A stretch of 64,000 nt of DNA from Sepiola atlantica (lineage: Eukaryota > Mollusca > Cephalopoda > Sepiida > Sepiolidae): assembly GCA_963556195.1 (NCBI GenBank), contig CAUVYP010000244.1, positions 2,418,001 to 2,482,000 on the forward strand, in the 5' to 3' direction. The notes under the pieces are model-generated. The model saw only the letters and a list, made by a program, of their open reading frames with translations. It did no database searches and had not been told where the DNA came from. Shown here in pieces: positions 50,152-63,542 of the stretch; the stretch's first letter is position 1, and every line of letters starts with the position of its first letter. Made by a program: the position numbers and the translations under genes.

Positions 50152-50895
50152 TTAGCGCGTTTTAAAGTTGATATCGCTTTTGTTTATAACTTCCACATTT
50201 ATTCGAATTGTGCAACGAAACTTTGCAGACAGTCTCGAATAGGCCTCCTCTACTGAAGTACCAAGTTTCAGAAGTGCAGCTCTTGTACTGCCGGAGATAT
50301 GTCGATACAAACTGAATACGCAAATCATCAACAAAATTTAGCGCGTTTTAATGTTGATATCGCTTTTGTTTATAACTTCCACATTTATTCGAATTGTGCA
50401 ACGAAACTTTGCAGACAGTCTCAAATAGGCCTTTTCTACTGAAGTACCAAGTTTCAGAAGTGCAGCTCTTGTACTGCCGGAGATATGTCGATACAAACTG
50501 AATACGCAAAACATCAACAAAATCTAGTGCGTTTTAAAGTTGATATCGCTTTTGTTTATAACTTCCACATTTATTCGAATTGGGCAACGAAACTTTGCAG
50601 ACTATCTCGAATAGGCCTTTTCTACTAAAGCACCAAGTGTCAGAAGTGCAGCTCTTGTACTGCCGGAGATATGTCGATACAAACTGAATACCCAAAACAT
50701 CAACAAAATTTAGCGCGTTTTAAAGTTGATATCGCTTTTGTTTATAACTTCCACATTTATTCGAATTGTGCAACGAAACTTTGCAGACAGTCTCGAATAG
50801 GCCTTTTCTACTTAAGTACTAAGTTTCAGAAGTGCAGCTCTTGTACTACCGGAGATATGTCGATACAAACTGAATACGCAAAAAACCAACAAAAT
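50152..50895. repeat. 4-monomer run E-S-C-D
   Basis: 744 bp linking two E-to-L runs. The S is F-like with tail caaaacat; C has aaaatctagtg at its start, gactatctc and ctactaaagc. The same E-S-C-D link occurs at 54616-55359 and 59451-60194. Confidence 0.87.
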
Positions 50896-52383
50896 TTAGC
50901 GCGTTTTAAAGTTGATATCGCTTTTGTTTATAACTTCCACATTTATTCGAATTGTGCAACGAAACTTTGCAGACAGTCTCGAATAGGCCTCCTCTACTGA
51001 AGTACCAAGTTTCAGAAGTGCAGCTCTTGTACTGCCGGAGATATGTCGATACAAACTGAATACGCAAATCATCAACAAAATTTAGCGCGTTTTAATGTTG
51101 ATATCGCTTTTCATTATAACTTCCACATTTATTCGAATTGTGCAACGAAACTTTGCAGACAGTCTCAAATAGGCCTTTTCTACTGAAGTACCAAGTTTCA
51201 GAAGTGCAGCTCTTGTACTGCCGGAGATATGTCGATACAAACTGAATACGTAAAACATCAACAAAATTTAGCGCGTTTTAAAGTTGATATCGCTTTTGTT
51301 TATAACTTCCACATTTATTCGAATTGTGCAACGAAACTTTGCAGACAGTCTCGAATAGGCCTCCTCTACTGGAGTACCAAGTTTCAGAAGTGCAGCTCTT
51401 GTACTGCCGGAGATATGTCGATACAAACTGAATACGCAAAACATCAACAAAATTTAGCGCGTTTTAAAGTTGATATCGCTTTTGATTATAACTTTCACAT
51501 TTATTCGAATTGTGCCACGAAACTTTGCAGACAGTCGCGGAGACACATTTCCTACTGAAGTACCAAGTTTCAGAAGTGCAGCTCTTGTAATGCCGGAGAT
51601 ATGTCGATACAAACTGAATACGCAAAACATCAACAAAATTTAGCGCGTTTTAAAGTTGATATCGCTTTTGTTTATAACTTCCACATTTATTCGAATTGTG
51701 CAACGAAACTTTGCAGACAGTCTATAATAGGCCTTTTCTACTGAAGCAGCAAGTTTCAGAAGTGCAGCTCTTGTACTGCCGGAGATATGTCGATACAAAC
51801 TGAATACGCAAAACATCAACAAAATTTAGCGCGTTTTAAAGTTGATATCGCTTTTGTTTATAACTTCCCCATTTATTCGAATTGTGCAACGAAACTTTGC
51901 AGACAGTCGCGGAGACACATTTTCTACTGAAGTACCAAGGTTCAGAAGTGCAGCTCTTGTACTGCCGGAGATATGTCGATACAAACTGAATACGCAAAAC
52001 ATCAACAAAATTTAGCGCGTTTTAAAGTTGATATCGCTTTTGTTTATAACTTCCACATTTATTCGAATTGTGCAACGAAACTTTGCAGACAGTCGCGGAG
52101 ACACATTTTCTACTGAAGTACCAGGTTTCAGAAGTGCAACTCTTGTACTGCCGGAGATATGTCGATACAAACTGAATACGCAAAACATCAACAAAATTTA
52201 GCGCGTTTTAAAGTTGATATCGCTTTTGTTTATAACTTCCACATTTATTCGAATTGTGCAACAAAACTTTGCAGACAGTCGCGGAGACACATGTTCTACT
52301 GAAGTACCAAGTGTCAGAAGTGCAGCTCTTGTACTGCCGGAGATATGTCGATACAAACTGAATACGCAAAACATCAACAAAAT
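50896..52383. repeat. 8-monomer run E-F-G-H-I-J-K-L
   Basis: 1,488 bp. It is a 9-monomer unit without M, because L is joined to a G' at 52384. K has gtgcaactcttg, shared only with K at 53128. L has gcaacaaaac, shared with L at 53314. It is paralleled by 55360-56847. Confidence 0.88.
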
Positions 52384-53499
52384 TTAGCGCGTTTTAAAGT
52401 TGATATCGCTTTTGTTTATAACTTTCACATTTATTCGAATTGTGCCACGAAACTTTGCAGACAGTCTCGAATAGGCCTCCTCTACTGGAGTACCACGTTT
52501 CAGAAGTGCAGCTCTTGTACTGCCGGAGATATGTCGATACAAACTGAATACGCAAAACATCAACAAAATTTAGCGCGTTTTAAAGTTGATATCGCTTTTG
52601 TTTATAACTTTCACATTTATTCGAATTGTGCCACGACACTTTGCAGACAGTCGCGAAGACACATTTTCTACTGAAGTACCAAGTTTCAGAAGTGCAGCTC
52701 TTGTACTGCCGGAGATATGTCGATACAAACTCAATACGCAAAACATCAACAAAATTTAGCGCGTTTTAAAGTTGATATCGCTTTTGTTTATAACTTCCAC
52801 ATTTATTCGAATTGTGCAACGAAACTTTGCAGACAGTCTCAAATAGGCCTCCTCTACTGAAGCAGCAAGTTTCAGAAGTGCAGCTCTTGTACTGCCGGAG
52901 ATATGTCGATACAAACTGAATACGCAAAACATCAACAAAATTTAGCGCGTTTTAAAGTTGATATCGCTTTTGTTTATAACTTCCCCATTTATTCGAATTG
53001 TGCAACGAAACTTTGCAGACAGTCGCGGAGACACATTTTCTACTGAAGTACCAAGGTTCAGAAGTGCAGCTCTTGTACTGCCGGAGATATGTCGATACAA
53101 ACTGAATACGCAAAACATCAACAAAATTTAGCGCGTTTTAAAGTTGATATCGCTTTTGTTTATAACTTCCACATTTATTCGAATTGTGCAACGAAACTTT
53201 GCAGACAGTCGCGGAGACACATTTTCTACTGAAGTACCAGGTTTCAGAAGTGCAACTCTTGTACTGCCGGAGATATGTCGATACAAACTGAATACGCAAA
53301 ACATCAACAAAATTTAGCGCGTTTTAAAGTTGATATCGCTTTTGTTTATAACTTCCACATTTATTCGAATTGTGCAACAAAACTTTGCAGACAGTCGCGG
53401 AGACACATGTTCTACTGAAGTACCAAGTGTCAGAAGTGCAGCTCTTGTACTGCCGGAGATATGTCGATACAAACTGAATACGCAAAACATCAACAAAAT
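52384..53499. repeat. 6-monomer HOR unit G'-H-I-J-K-L
   Basis: 1,116 bp. G' starts like M (actttcac, gccacg) and finishes like G (cctcctctactggag), so it is an M/G chimera that closes the six-monomer cycle. H has acgacactttg. The cycle begins again at 53500. Confidence 0.9.
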
Positions 53500-55359
53500 T
53501 TAGCGCGTTTTAAAGTTGATATCGCTTTTGTTTATAACTTTCACATTTATTCGAATTGTGCCACGAAACTTTGCAGACAGTCTCGAATAGGCCTCCTCTA
53601 CTGGAGTACCACGTTTCAGAAGTGCAGCTCTTGTACTGCCGGAGATATGTCGATACAAACTGAATACGCAAAACATCAACAAAATTTAGCGCGTTTTAAA
53701 GTTGATATCGCTTTTGTTTATAACTTTCACATTTATTCGAATTGTGCCACGACACTTTGCAGACAGTCGCGAAGACACATTTTCTACTGAAGTACCAAGT
53801 TTCAGAAGTGCAGCTCTTGTACTGCCGGAGATATGTCGATACAAACTGAATACGCAAAACATCAACAAAATTTAGCGCGTTTTAAAGTTGATATCGCTTT
53901 TGTTTATAACTTCCACATTTATTCGAATTGTGCAACGAAACTTTGCAGACAGTCTCAAATAGGCCTTTTCTACTGAATCAGCAAGTTTCAGAAGTGCAGC
54001 TCTTGTACTGCCGGAGATATGTCGATACAAACTGAATACGCAAAACATCAACAAAATTTAGCGCGTTTTAAAGTTGATATCGCTTTTGTTTATAACTTCC
54101 CCATTTATTCGAATTGTGCAACGAAACTTTGCAGACAGTCGCGGAGACACATTTTCTACTGAAGTACCAAGTTTCAGAAGTGCAGCTTTTGTACTGCCGG
54201 AGATCTGTCGATACAAACTGAATACGCAAAACATCAACAAAATTTAGCGCGTTTTAAAGTTGATATCGCTTTTGTTTATAACTTCCACATTTATTCGAAT
54301 TGTGCAACGAAACTTTGCAGACAGTCGCGGAGACACATGTTCTACTGAAGTACCAAGTGTCAGAAGTGCAGCTCTTGTACTGCCGGAGATATGTCGATAC
54401 AAACTGAATACGCAAAACATCAACAAAATTTAGCGCGTTTTAAAGTTGATATCGCTTTTGTTTATAACTTTCACATTTATTCGAATTGTGCCACGAAACT
54501 TTGCAGACAGTCGCGGAGACACATTTTCTACTGAAGTACCAAGTTTCAGAAGTGCAGCTCTTGTACTACCGGAGATATGTCGATACAAACTGAATACGCA
54601 AAAAACCAACAAAATTTAGCGCGTTTTAAAGTTGATATCGCTTTTGTTTATAACTTCCACATTTATTCGAATTGTGCAACGAAACTTTGCAGACAGTCTC
54701 GAATAGGCCTCCTCTACTGAAGTACCAAGTTTCAGAAGTGCAGCTCTTGTACTGCCGGAGATATGTCGATACTAACTGAATACGCAAATCATCAACAAAA
54801 TTTAGCGCGTTTTAATGTTGATATCGCTTTTGTTTATAACTTCCACATTTATTCGAATTGTGCAACGAAACTTTGCAGACAGTCTCAAATAGGCCTTTTC
54901 TACTGAAGTACCAAGTTTCAGATGTGCAGCTCTTGTACTGCCGGAGATATGTCGATACAAACTGAATACGCAAAACATCAACAAAATCTAGTGCGTTTTA
55001 AAGTTGATATCGCTTTTGTTTATAACTTCCACATTTATTCGAATTGGGCAACGAAACTTTGCAGACTATCTCGAATAGGCCTTTTCTACTAAAGCACCAA
55101 GTGTCAGAAGTGCAGCTCTTGTACTGCCGGAGATATGTCGATACAAACTGAATACGCAAAACATCAACAAAATTTAGCGCGTTTTAAAGTTGATATCGCT
55201 TTTGTTTATAACTTCCACATTTATTCGAATTGTGCAACGAAACTTTGCAGACAGTCTCGAATAGGCCTTTTCTACTTAAGTACTAAGTTTCAGAAGTGCA
55301 GCTCTTGTACTACCGGAGATATGTCGATACAAACTGAATACGCAAAAAACCAACAAAAT
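53500..55359. repeat. 10-monomer block G'-H-I-J-L-M-E-S-C-D
   Basis: 1,860 bp. J is joined to L without K, and this J has the private marks cagcttttg and gagatctgtcg. The latter creates a BglII site and recurs only at 57550. The later copy at 56848 repeats G'-H-I-J-L-M-E-S-C. Confidence 0.88.
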
Positions 55360-56847
55360 TTAGCGCGTTTTAAAGTTGATATCGCTTTTGTTTATAACTT
55401 CCACATTTATTCGAATTGTGCAACGAAACTTTGCAGACAGTCTCGAATAGGCCTCCTCTACTGAAGTACCAAGTTTCAGAAGTGCAGCTCTTGTACTGCC
55501 GGAGATATGTCGATACAAACTGAATACGCAAATCATCAACAAAATTTAGCGCGTTTTAATGTTGATATCGCTTTTCATTATAACTTCCACATTTATTCGA
55601 ATTGTGCAACGAAACTTTGCAGACAGTCTCAAATAGGCCTTTTCTACTGAAGTACCAAGTTTCAGAAGTGCAGCTCTTGTACTGCCGGAGATATGTCGAT
55701 ACAAACTGAATACGTAAAACATCAACAAAATTTAGCGCGTTTTAAAGTTGATATCGCTTTTGTTTATAACTTCCACATTTAATCGAATTGTGCAACGAAA
55801 CTTTGCAGACAGTCTCGAATAGGCCTCCTCTACTGGAGTACCAAGTTTCAGAAGTGCAGCTCTTGTACTGCCGGAGATATGTCGATACAAATTGAATACG
55901 CAAAACATCAACAAAATTTAGCGCGTTTTAAAGTTGATATCGCTTTTGATTATAACTTTCACATTTATTCGAATTGTGCCACGAAACTTTGCAGACAGTC
56001 GCGGAGACACATTTCCTACTGAAGTACCAAGTTTCAGAAGTGCAGCTCTTGTAATGCCGGAGATATGTCGATACAAACTGAATACGCAAAACATCAACAA
56101 AATTTAGCGCGTTTTAAAGTTGATATCGCTTTTGTTTATAACTTCCACATTTATTCGAATTGTGCAACGAAACTTTGCAGACAGTCTATAATAGGCCTTT
56201 TCTACTGAAGCAGCAAGTTTCAGAAGTGCAGCTCTTGTACTGCCGGAGATATGTCGATACAAACTGAATACGCAAAACATCAACAAAATTTAGCGCGTTT
56301 TAAAGTTGATATCGCTTTTGTTTATAACTTCCCCATTTATTCGAATTGTGCAACGAAACTTTGCAGACAGTCGCGGAGACACATTTTCTACTGAAGTACC
56401 AAGGTTCAGAAGTGCAGCTCTTGTACTGCCGGAGATATGTCGATACAAACTGAATACGCAAAACATCAACAAAATTTAGCGCGTTTTAAAGTTGATATCG
56501 CTTTTGTTTATAACTTCCACATTTATTCGAATTGTGCAACGAAACTTTGCAGACAGTCGCGGAGACACATTTTCTACTGAAGTACCAGGTTTCAGAAGTG
56601 CAGCTCTTGTACTGCCGGAGATATGTCGATACAAACTGAATACGCAAAACATCAACAAAATTTAGCGCGTTTTAAAGTTGATATCGCTTTTGTTTATAAC
56701 TTCCACATTTATTCGAATTGTGCAACGAAACTTTGCAGACAGTCGCGGAGACACATGTTCTACTGAAGTACCAAGTGTCAGAAGTGCAGCTCTTGTACTG
56801 CCGGAGATATGTCGATACAAACTGAATACGCAAAACATCAACTAAAT
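55360..56847. repeat. 8-monomer run E-F-G-H-I-J-K-L
   Basis: 1,488 bp, matching 50896-52383 at an offset of 4,464 (24 monomers). G has private changes catttaatcg near 55776 and caaattgaat near 55889. Confidence 0.88.
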
Positions 56848-58520
56848 TTAGCGCGTTTTAAAGTTGATATCGCTTTTGTTTATAACTTTCACATTTATTC
56901 GAATTGTGCCACGAAACTTTGCAGACAGTCTCGAATAGGCCTCCTCTACTGGAGTACCACGTTTCAGAAGTGCAGCTCTTGTACTGCCGGAGATATGTCG
57001 ATACAAACTGAATACGCAAAACATCAACAAAATTTAGCGCGTTTTAAAGTTGATATCGCTTTTGTTTATAACTTTCACATTTATTCGAATTGTGCCACGA
57101 CACTTTGCAGACAGTCGCGAAGACACATTTTCTACTGAAGTACCAAGTTTCAGAAGTGCAGCTCTTGTACTGCCGGAGATATGTCGATACAAACTGAATA
57201 CGCAAAACATCAACAAAATTTAGCGCGTTTTAAAGTTGATATCGCTTTTGTTTATAACTTCCACATTTATTCGAATTGTGCAACGAAACTTTGCAGACAG
57301 TCTCAAATAGGCCTTTTCTACTGAAGCAGCAAGTTTCAGAAGTGCAGCTCTTGTACTGCCGGAGATATGTCGATACAAACTGAATACGCAAAACATCAAC
57401 AAAATTTAGCGCGTTTTAAAGTTGATATCGCTTTTGTTTATAACTTCCCCATTTATTCGAATTGTGCAACGAAACTTTGCAGACAGTCGCGGAGACACAT
57501 TTTCTACTGAAGTACCAAGTTTCAGAAGTGCAGCTTTTGTACTGCCGGAGATCTGTCGATACAAACTGAATACGCAAAACATCAACAAAATTTAGCGCGT
57601 TTTAAAGTTGATATCGCTTTTGTTTATAACTTCCACATTTATTCGAATTGTGCAACGAAACTTTGCAGACAGTCGCGGAGACACATGTTCTACTGAAGTA
57701 CCAAGTGTCAGAAGTGCAGCTCGTTACTGCCGGAGATATGTTGATACAAACTGAATAAGCAAAACATCAACAAAATTTAGCGCGTTTTAAAGTTGATATC
57801 GCTTTTGTTTATAACTTTCACATTTATTCGAATTGTGCCACGAAACTTTGCAGACAGTCGCGGAGACACATTTTCTACTGAAGTACCAAGTTTCAGAAGT
57901 GCAGCTCTTGTACTACCGGAGATATGTCGATACAAACTGAATACGCAAAAAACCAACAAAATTTAGCGCGTTTTAAAGTTGATATCGCTTTTGTTTATAA
58001 CTTCCACATTTATTCGAATTGTGCAACGAAACTTTGCAGACAATCTCGAATAGGCCTCCTCTACTGAAGTACCAAGTTTCAGAAGTGCAGCTCTTGTACT
58101 GCCGGAGATATGTCGATACTAACTGAATACGCAAATCATCAACAAAATTTAGCGCGTTTTAATGTTGATATCGCTTTTGTTTATAACTTCCACATTTATT
58201 CGAATTGTGCAACGAAACTTTGCAGACAGTCTCAAATAGGCCTTTTCTACTGAAGTACCAAGTTTCAGAAGTGCAGCTCTTGTACTGCCGGAGATATGTC
58301 GATACAAACTGAATACGCAAAACATCAACAAAATCTAGGTCGTTTTAAAGTTGATATCGCTTTTGTTTATAACTTCCACATTTATTCGAATTGGGCAACG
58401 AAACTTTGCAGACAGTCTCGAATAGGCCTTTTCTACTGAAGCACCAAGTGTCAGAAGTGCAGCTCTTGTACTGCCGGAGATATGTCGATACAAACTGAAT
58501 ACGCAAAACATCAACAAAAT
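56848..58520. repeat. 9-monomer block G'-H-I-J-L-M-E-S-C (1,673 bp)
   Basis: Matches 53500-55173, sharing the M/G chimera G', the BglII-creating J, and atactaactg in E (near 54770 and 58118). One base is missing in L near 57722. L also has gaataagc near 57754. Confidence 0.88.
57718..57732. other. 1-bp deletion in an L monomer, third instance
   Basis: Reads cagctcgttactgcc against the usual cagctcttgtactgcc. Same position as the deletions near 48240 and 49912, with a T-to-G change beside it. Confidence 0.85.
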
Positions 58521-60194
58521 TTAGCGCGTTTTAAAGTTGATATCGCTTTTGTTTATAACTTCCACATTTATTCGAATTGTGCAACGAAACTTTGCAGACA
58601 GTCTCGAATAGGCCTTTTCTACTTCAGTACTAAGTTTCAGAAGTGCAGCTCTTGTACTACCAGAGATATGTCGATACAAACTGAATACGCAAAACATCAA
58701 CAAAATTTAGCGCGTTTTAAAGTTGATATCGCTTTTGTTTATAACTTCCACATTTATTCGAATTGTGCAACGAAACTTTGCAGACAGTCTCAAATAGGCC
58801 TTTTCTACTGAAGTACCAAGTTTCAGAAGTGCAGCTCTTGTACTGCCGGAGATATGTCGATACAAACTGAATACGCAAAACATCAACAAAATCTAGTGCG
58901 TTTTAAAGTTGATATCGCTTTTGTTTATAACTTCCACATTTATTCGAATTGGGCAACGAAACTTTGCAGACAGTCTCGAATAGGCCTTTTCTACTTAAGT
59001 ACTAAGTTTCCGAAGTGCAGCTCTTGTACTACCGGAGATATGTCGATACAAACTGAATACGCAAAAAACCAACAAAATTTAGCGCGTTTTAAAGTTGATA
59101 TCGCTTTTGTTTATAACTTCCACATTTATTCGAATTGTGCAACGAAACTTTGCAGACAGTCGCGGAGACACATGTTCTACTGAAGTACCAAGTGTCAGAA
59201 GTGCAGCTCTTGTACTGCCGGAGATATGTCGATACAAACTGAATACGCAAAACATCAACAAAATTTAGCGCGTTTTAAATTTGATATCGCTTTTGTTTAT
59301 AACTTTCACATTTATTCGAATTGTGCCACGAAACTTTGCAGACAGTCGCGGAGACACATTTTCTACTGAAGTACCAAGTTTCAGAAGTGCAGCTCTTGTA
59401 CTACCTGAGATATGTCGATACAAACTGAATACGCAAAAAACCAACAAAATTTAGCGCGTTTTAAAGTTGATATCGCTTTTGTTTATAACTTCCACATTTA
59501 TTCGAATTGTGCAACGAAACTTTGCAGACAGTCTCGAATAGGCCTCCTCTACTGAAGTACCAAGTTTCAGAAGTGCAGCTCTTGTACTGCCGGAGATATG
59601 TCGATACAAACTGAATACGCAAATCATCAACAAAATTTAGCGCGTTTTAATGTTGATATCGCTTTTGTTTATAACTTCCACATTTATTCGAATTGTGCCA
59701 CGAAACTTTGCAGACAGTCTCAAATAGGCCTTTTCTACTGAAGTACCAAGTTTCAGAAGTGCAGCTCTTGTACTGCCGGAGATATGTCGGGACAAACTGA
59801 ATACGCAAAACATCAACAAAATCTAGTGCGTTTTAAAGTTGATATCGCTTTTGTTTATAACTTCCACATTTATTCGAATTGGGCAACGAAACTTTGCAGA
59901 CAGTCTCGAATAGGCCTTTTCTACTGAAGCAAGAAGTGTCAGAAGTGCAGCTCTAGTACTGCCGGAGATATGTCGATACAAACTGAATACGCAAAACATC
60001 AACAAAATTTAGCGCGTTTTAAAGTTGATATCGCTTTTGTTTATAACTTCCACATTTATTCGAATTGTGCAACGAAACTTTGCAGACAGTCTCGAATAGG
60101 CCTTTTCTACTTAAGTACCAAGTTTCAGAAGTGCAGCTCTTGTACTACCGGAGATATGTCGATACAAACTGAATACTCAAAAAACCAACAAAAT
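58521..60194. repeat. 9-monomer block D-S-C/D-L-M-E-S-C-D
   Basis: 1,674 bp with an irregular order. The unit at 58893-59078 begins as C (gggcaacg, preceded by aaaatctag) and ends as D (cttaagtactaag, tactaccgg). D at 58521 has cttcagtactaag and taccagag. Confidence 0.82.
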
Positions 60195-61868
60195 TTAGCG
60201 CGTTTTAAAGTTGATATCGCTTTTGTTTATAACTTCCACATTTATTCGAATTGTGCAACGAAACTTTGCAGACAGTCTCGAATAGGCCTCCTCTACTGAA
60301 GTACCAAGTTTCAGAAGTGCAGCTCTTGTACTGCCGGAGATATGTCGATACAAACTGAATACGCAAATCATCAACAAAATTTAGCGCGTTTTAATGTTGA
60401 TATCGCTTTTGTTTATAACTTCCACATTTATTCGAATTGTGCAACGAAACTTTGCAGACAGTCTCAAATAGGCCTCTTCTACTGAAGTACCAAGTTTCAG
60501 AAGTGCAGCTCTTGTACTGCCGGAGATATGTCGATACAAACTGAATACGTAAAACATCAACAAAATTTAGCACGTTTTAAAGTTGATATCGCTTTTGTTT
60601 ATAACTTCCACATTTATTCGAATTGTGCAACGAAACTTTGCAGACAGTCTCGAATAGGCCTCCTCTACTGGAGTACCAAGTTTCAGAAGTGCAGCTCTTG
60701 TACTGCCGGAGATATGTCGATACAAACTGAATACGCAAAACATCAACAAAATTTAGCGCGTTTTAAAGTTGATATCGCTTTTGATTATAACTTTCACATT
60801 TATTCGAATTGTGCCACGAAACTTTGCAGACAGTCGCGGAGACACATTTTCTACTGAAGTACCAAGTTTCAGAAGTGCAGCTCTTGTACTGCCGGAGATA
60901 TGTCGATACAAACTGAATACGCAAAACATCAACAAAATTTAGCGCGTTTTAAAGTTGATATCGCTTTTGTTTATAACTTCCACATTTATTCGAATTGTGC
61001 AACGAAACTTTGCAGACAGTCTCAAATAGGCCTTTTCTACTGAAGCAGCAAGTTTCAGAAGTGCAGCTCTTGTACTGCCGGAGATATGTCGATACAAACT
61101 GAATACGCAAAACATCAACAAAATTTAGCGCGTTTTAAAGTTGATATCGCTTTTGTTTATAACTTCCCCATTCATCCGAATTGTGCAACGAAACTTTGCA
61201 GACAGTCGCGGAGACACATTTTCTACTGAAGTACCAAGGTTCAGAAGTGCAGCTCTTGTACTGCCGGAGATATGTCGATACAAACGGAATACGCAAAACA
61301 TCAACAAAATTTAGCGCGTTTTAAAGTTGATATCGCTTTTGTTTATAACTTCCACATTTATTCGAATTGTGCAACGAAACTTTGCAGACAGTCGCGGAGA
61401 CACATTTTCTACTGAAGTACCAGGTTTCAGAAGTGCAGCTCTTGTACTGCCGGAGATATGTCGATACAAACTGAATACGCAAAACATCAACAAAATTTAG
61501 CGCGTTTTAAAGTTGATATCGCTTTTGTTTATAACTTCCACATTTATTCGAATTGTGCAACGAAACTTTGCAGACAGTCGCGGAGACACATGTTCTACTG
61601 AAGTACCAAGTGTCAGAAGTGCAGCTCTTGTACTGCCGGAGATATGTCGATACAAACTGAATACGCAAAACATCAACAAAATTTAGCGCGTTTTAAAGTT
61701 GATATCGCTTTTGTTTATAACTTTCACATTTATTCGAATTGTGCCACGAAACTTTGCAGACAGTCGCGGAGACACATTTTCTACTGAAGTACCAAGTTTC
61801 AGAAGTGCAGCTCTTGTACTACCGGAGATATGTCGATACAAACTGAATACGCAAAAAACCAACAAAAT
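60195..61868. repeat. 9-monomer HOR unit E-F-G-H-I-J-K-L-M (1,674 bp), copy 3
   Basis: Full-length unit. F has ataggcctcttc and the following G starts ttagcacg; both marks recur in the next unit. L has no deletion. J has ccattcatccg near 61169 and caaacggaat near 61281 as private changes. Confidence 0.93.
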
Positions 61869-63542
61869 TTAGCGCGTTTTAAAGTTGATATCGCTTTTGT
61901 TTATAACTTCCACATTTATTCGAATTGTGCAACGAAACTTTGCAGACAGTCTCGAATATGCCTCCTCTACTGAAGTACCAAGTTTCAGAAGTGCAGCTCT
62001 TGTACTGCCGGAGATATATCGATACAAACTGAATACGCAAATCATCAACAAAATTTAGCGCGTTTTAATGTTGATATCGCTTTTGTTTATAACTTCCACA
62101 TTTATTCGAATTGTGCAACGAAACTTTGCAGACAGTCTCAAATAGGCCTCTTCTACTGAAGTACCAAGTTTCAGAAGTGCAGCTCTTGTACTGCCGGAGA
62201 TATGTCGATACAAACTGAATACGTAAAACATCAACAAAATTTAGCACGTTTTAAAGTTGATATCGCTTTTGTTTATAACTTCCACATTTATTCGAATTGT
62301 GCAACGAAACTTTGCAGACAGTCTCGAATAGGCCTCCTCTACTGGGGTACCAAGTTTCAGAAGTGCAGCTCTTGTACTGCCGGAGATATGTCGATACAAA
62401 CTGAATACGCAAAACATCAACAAAATTTAGCGCGTTTTAAAGTTGATATCGCTTTTGATTATAACTTTCACATTTATTCGAATTGTGCCACGAAACTTTG
62501 CAGACAGTCGCGGAGACACATTTACTACTGAAGTACCAAGTTTCAGAAGTGCAGCTCTTGTACTGCCGGAGATATGTCGATACAAACTGAATACGCAAAA
62601 CATCAACAAAATTTAGCGCGTTTTAAAGTTGATATCGCTTTTGTTTATAACTTTCACATTTATTCGAATTGTGCAACGAAACTTTGCAGACAGTCTCAAA
62701 TAGGCCTTTTCTACTGAAGCAGCAAGTTTCAGAAGTGCAGCTCTTGTACTGCCGGAGATATGTCGATACAAACTGAATACGCAAAACATCAACAAAATTT
62801 AGCGCGTTTTAAAGTTGATATCGCTTTTGTTTATAACTTCCCCATTTATTCGAATTGTGCAACGAAACTTTGCAGACAGTCGCGGAGACACATTTTCTAC
62901 TGAAGTACCAAGGTTCAGAAGTGCAGCTCTTGTACTGCCGGAGATATGTCGATACAAACTGAATACGCAAAACATCAACAAAATTTAGCGCGTTTTAAAG
63001 TTGATATCGCTTTTGTTTATAACTTCCACATTTATTCGAATTGTGCAACGAAACTTTGCAGACAGTCGCGGAGACACATTTTCTACTGAAGTACCAGGTT
63101 TCAGAAGTGCAGCTCTTGTACTGCCGGAGATATGTCGATACAAACTGAATACGCAAAACATCAACAAAATTTAGCGCGTTTTAAAGTTGATATCGCTTTT
63201 GTTTATAACTTCCACATTTATTCGAATTGTGCAACGAAACTTTGCAGACAGTCGCGGAGACACATGTTCTACTGAAGTACCAAGTGTCAGAAGTGCAGCT
63301 CTTGTACTGCCGGAGATATGTCGATACAAACTGAATACGCAAAACATCAACAAAATTTAGCGCGTTTTAAAGTTGATATCGCTTTTGTTTATAACTTTCA
63401 CATTTATTCGAATTGTGTCACGAAACTTTGCAGACAGTCGCGGAGACACATTTTCTACTGAAGTACCAAGTTTCAGAAGTGCAGCTCTTGTACTACCAGA
63501 GATATGTCGATACAAACTGAATACGCAAAAAACCAACAAAAT
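61869..63542. repeat. 9-monomer HOR unit E-F-G-H-I-J-K-L-M (1,674 bp), copy 4
   Basis: Tandem duplicate of 60195-61868 at exactly 1,674 bases, sharing cctcttc in F and ttagcacg in G. Private changes include gaatatgcc near 61956, gatatatcg near 62010, tggggtacc near 62343 and gtgtcacg near 63417. Confidence 0.93.
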
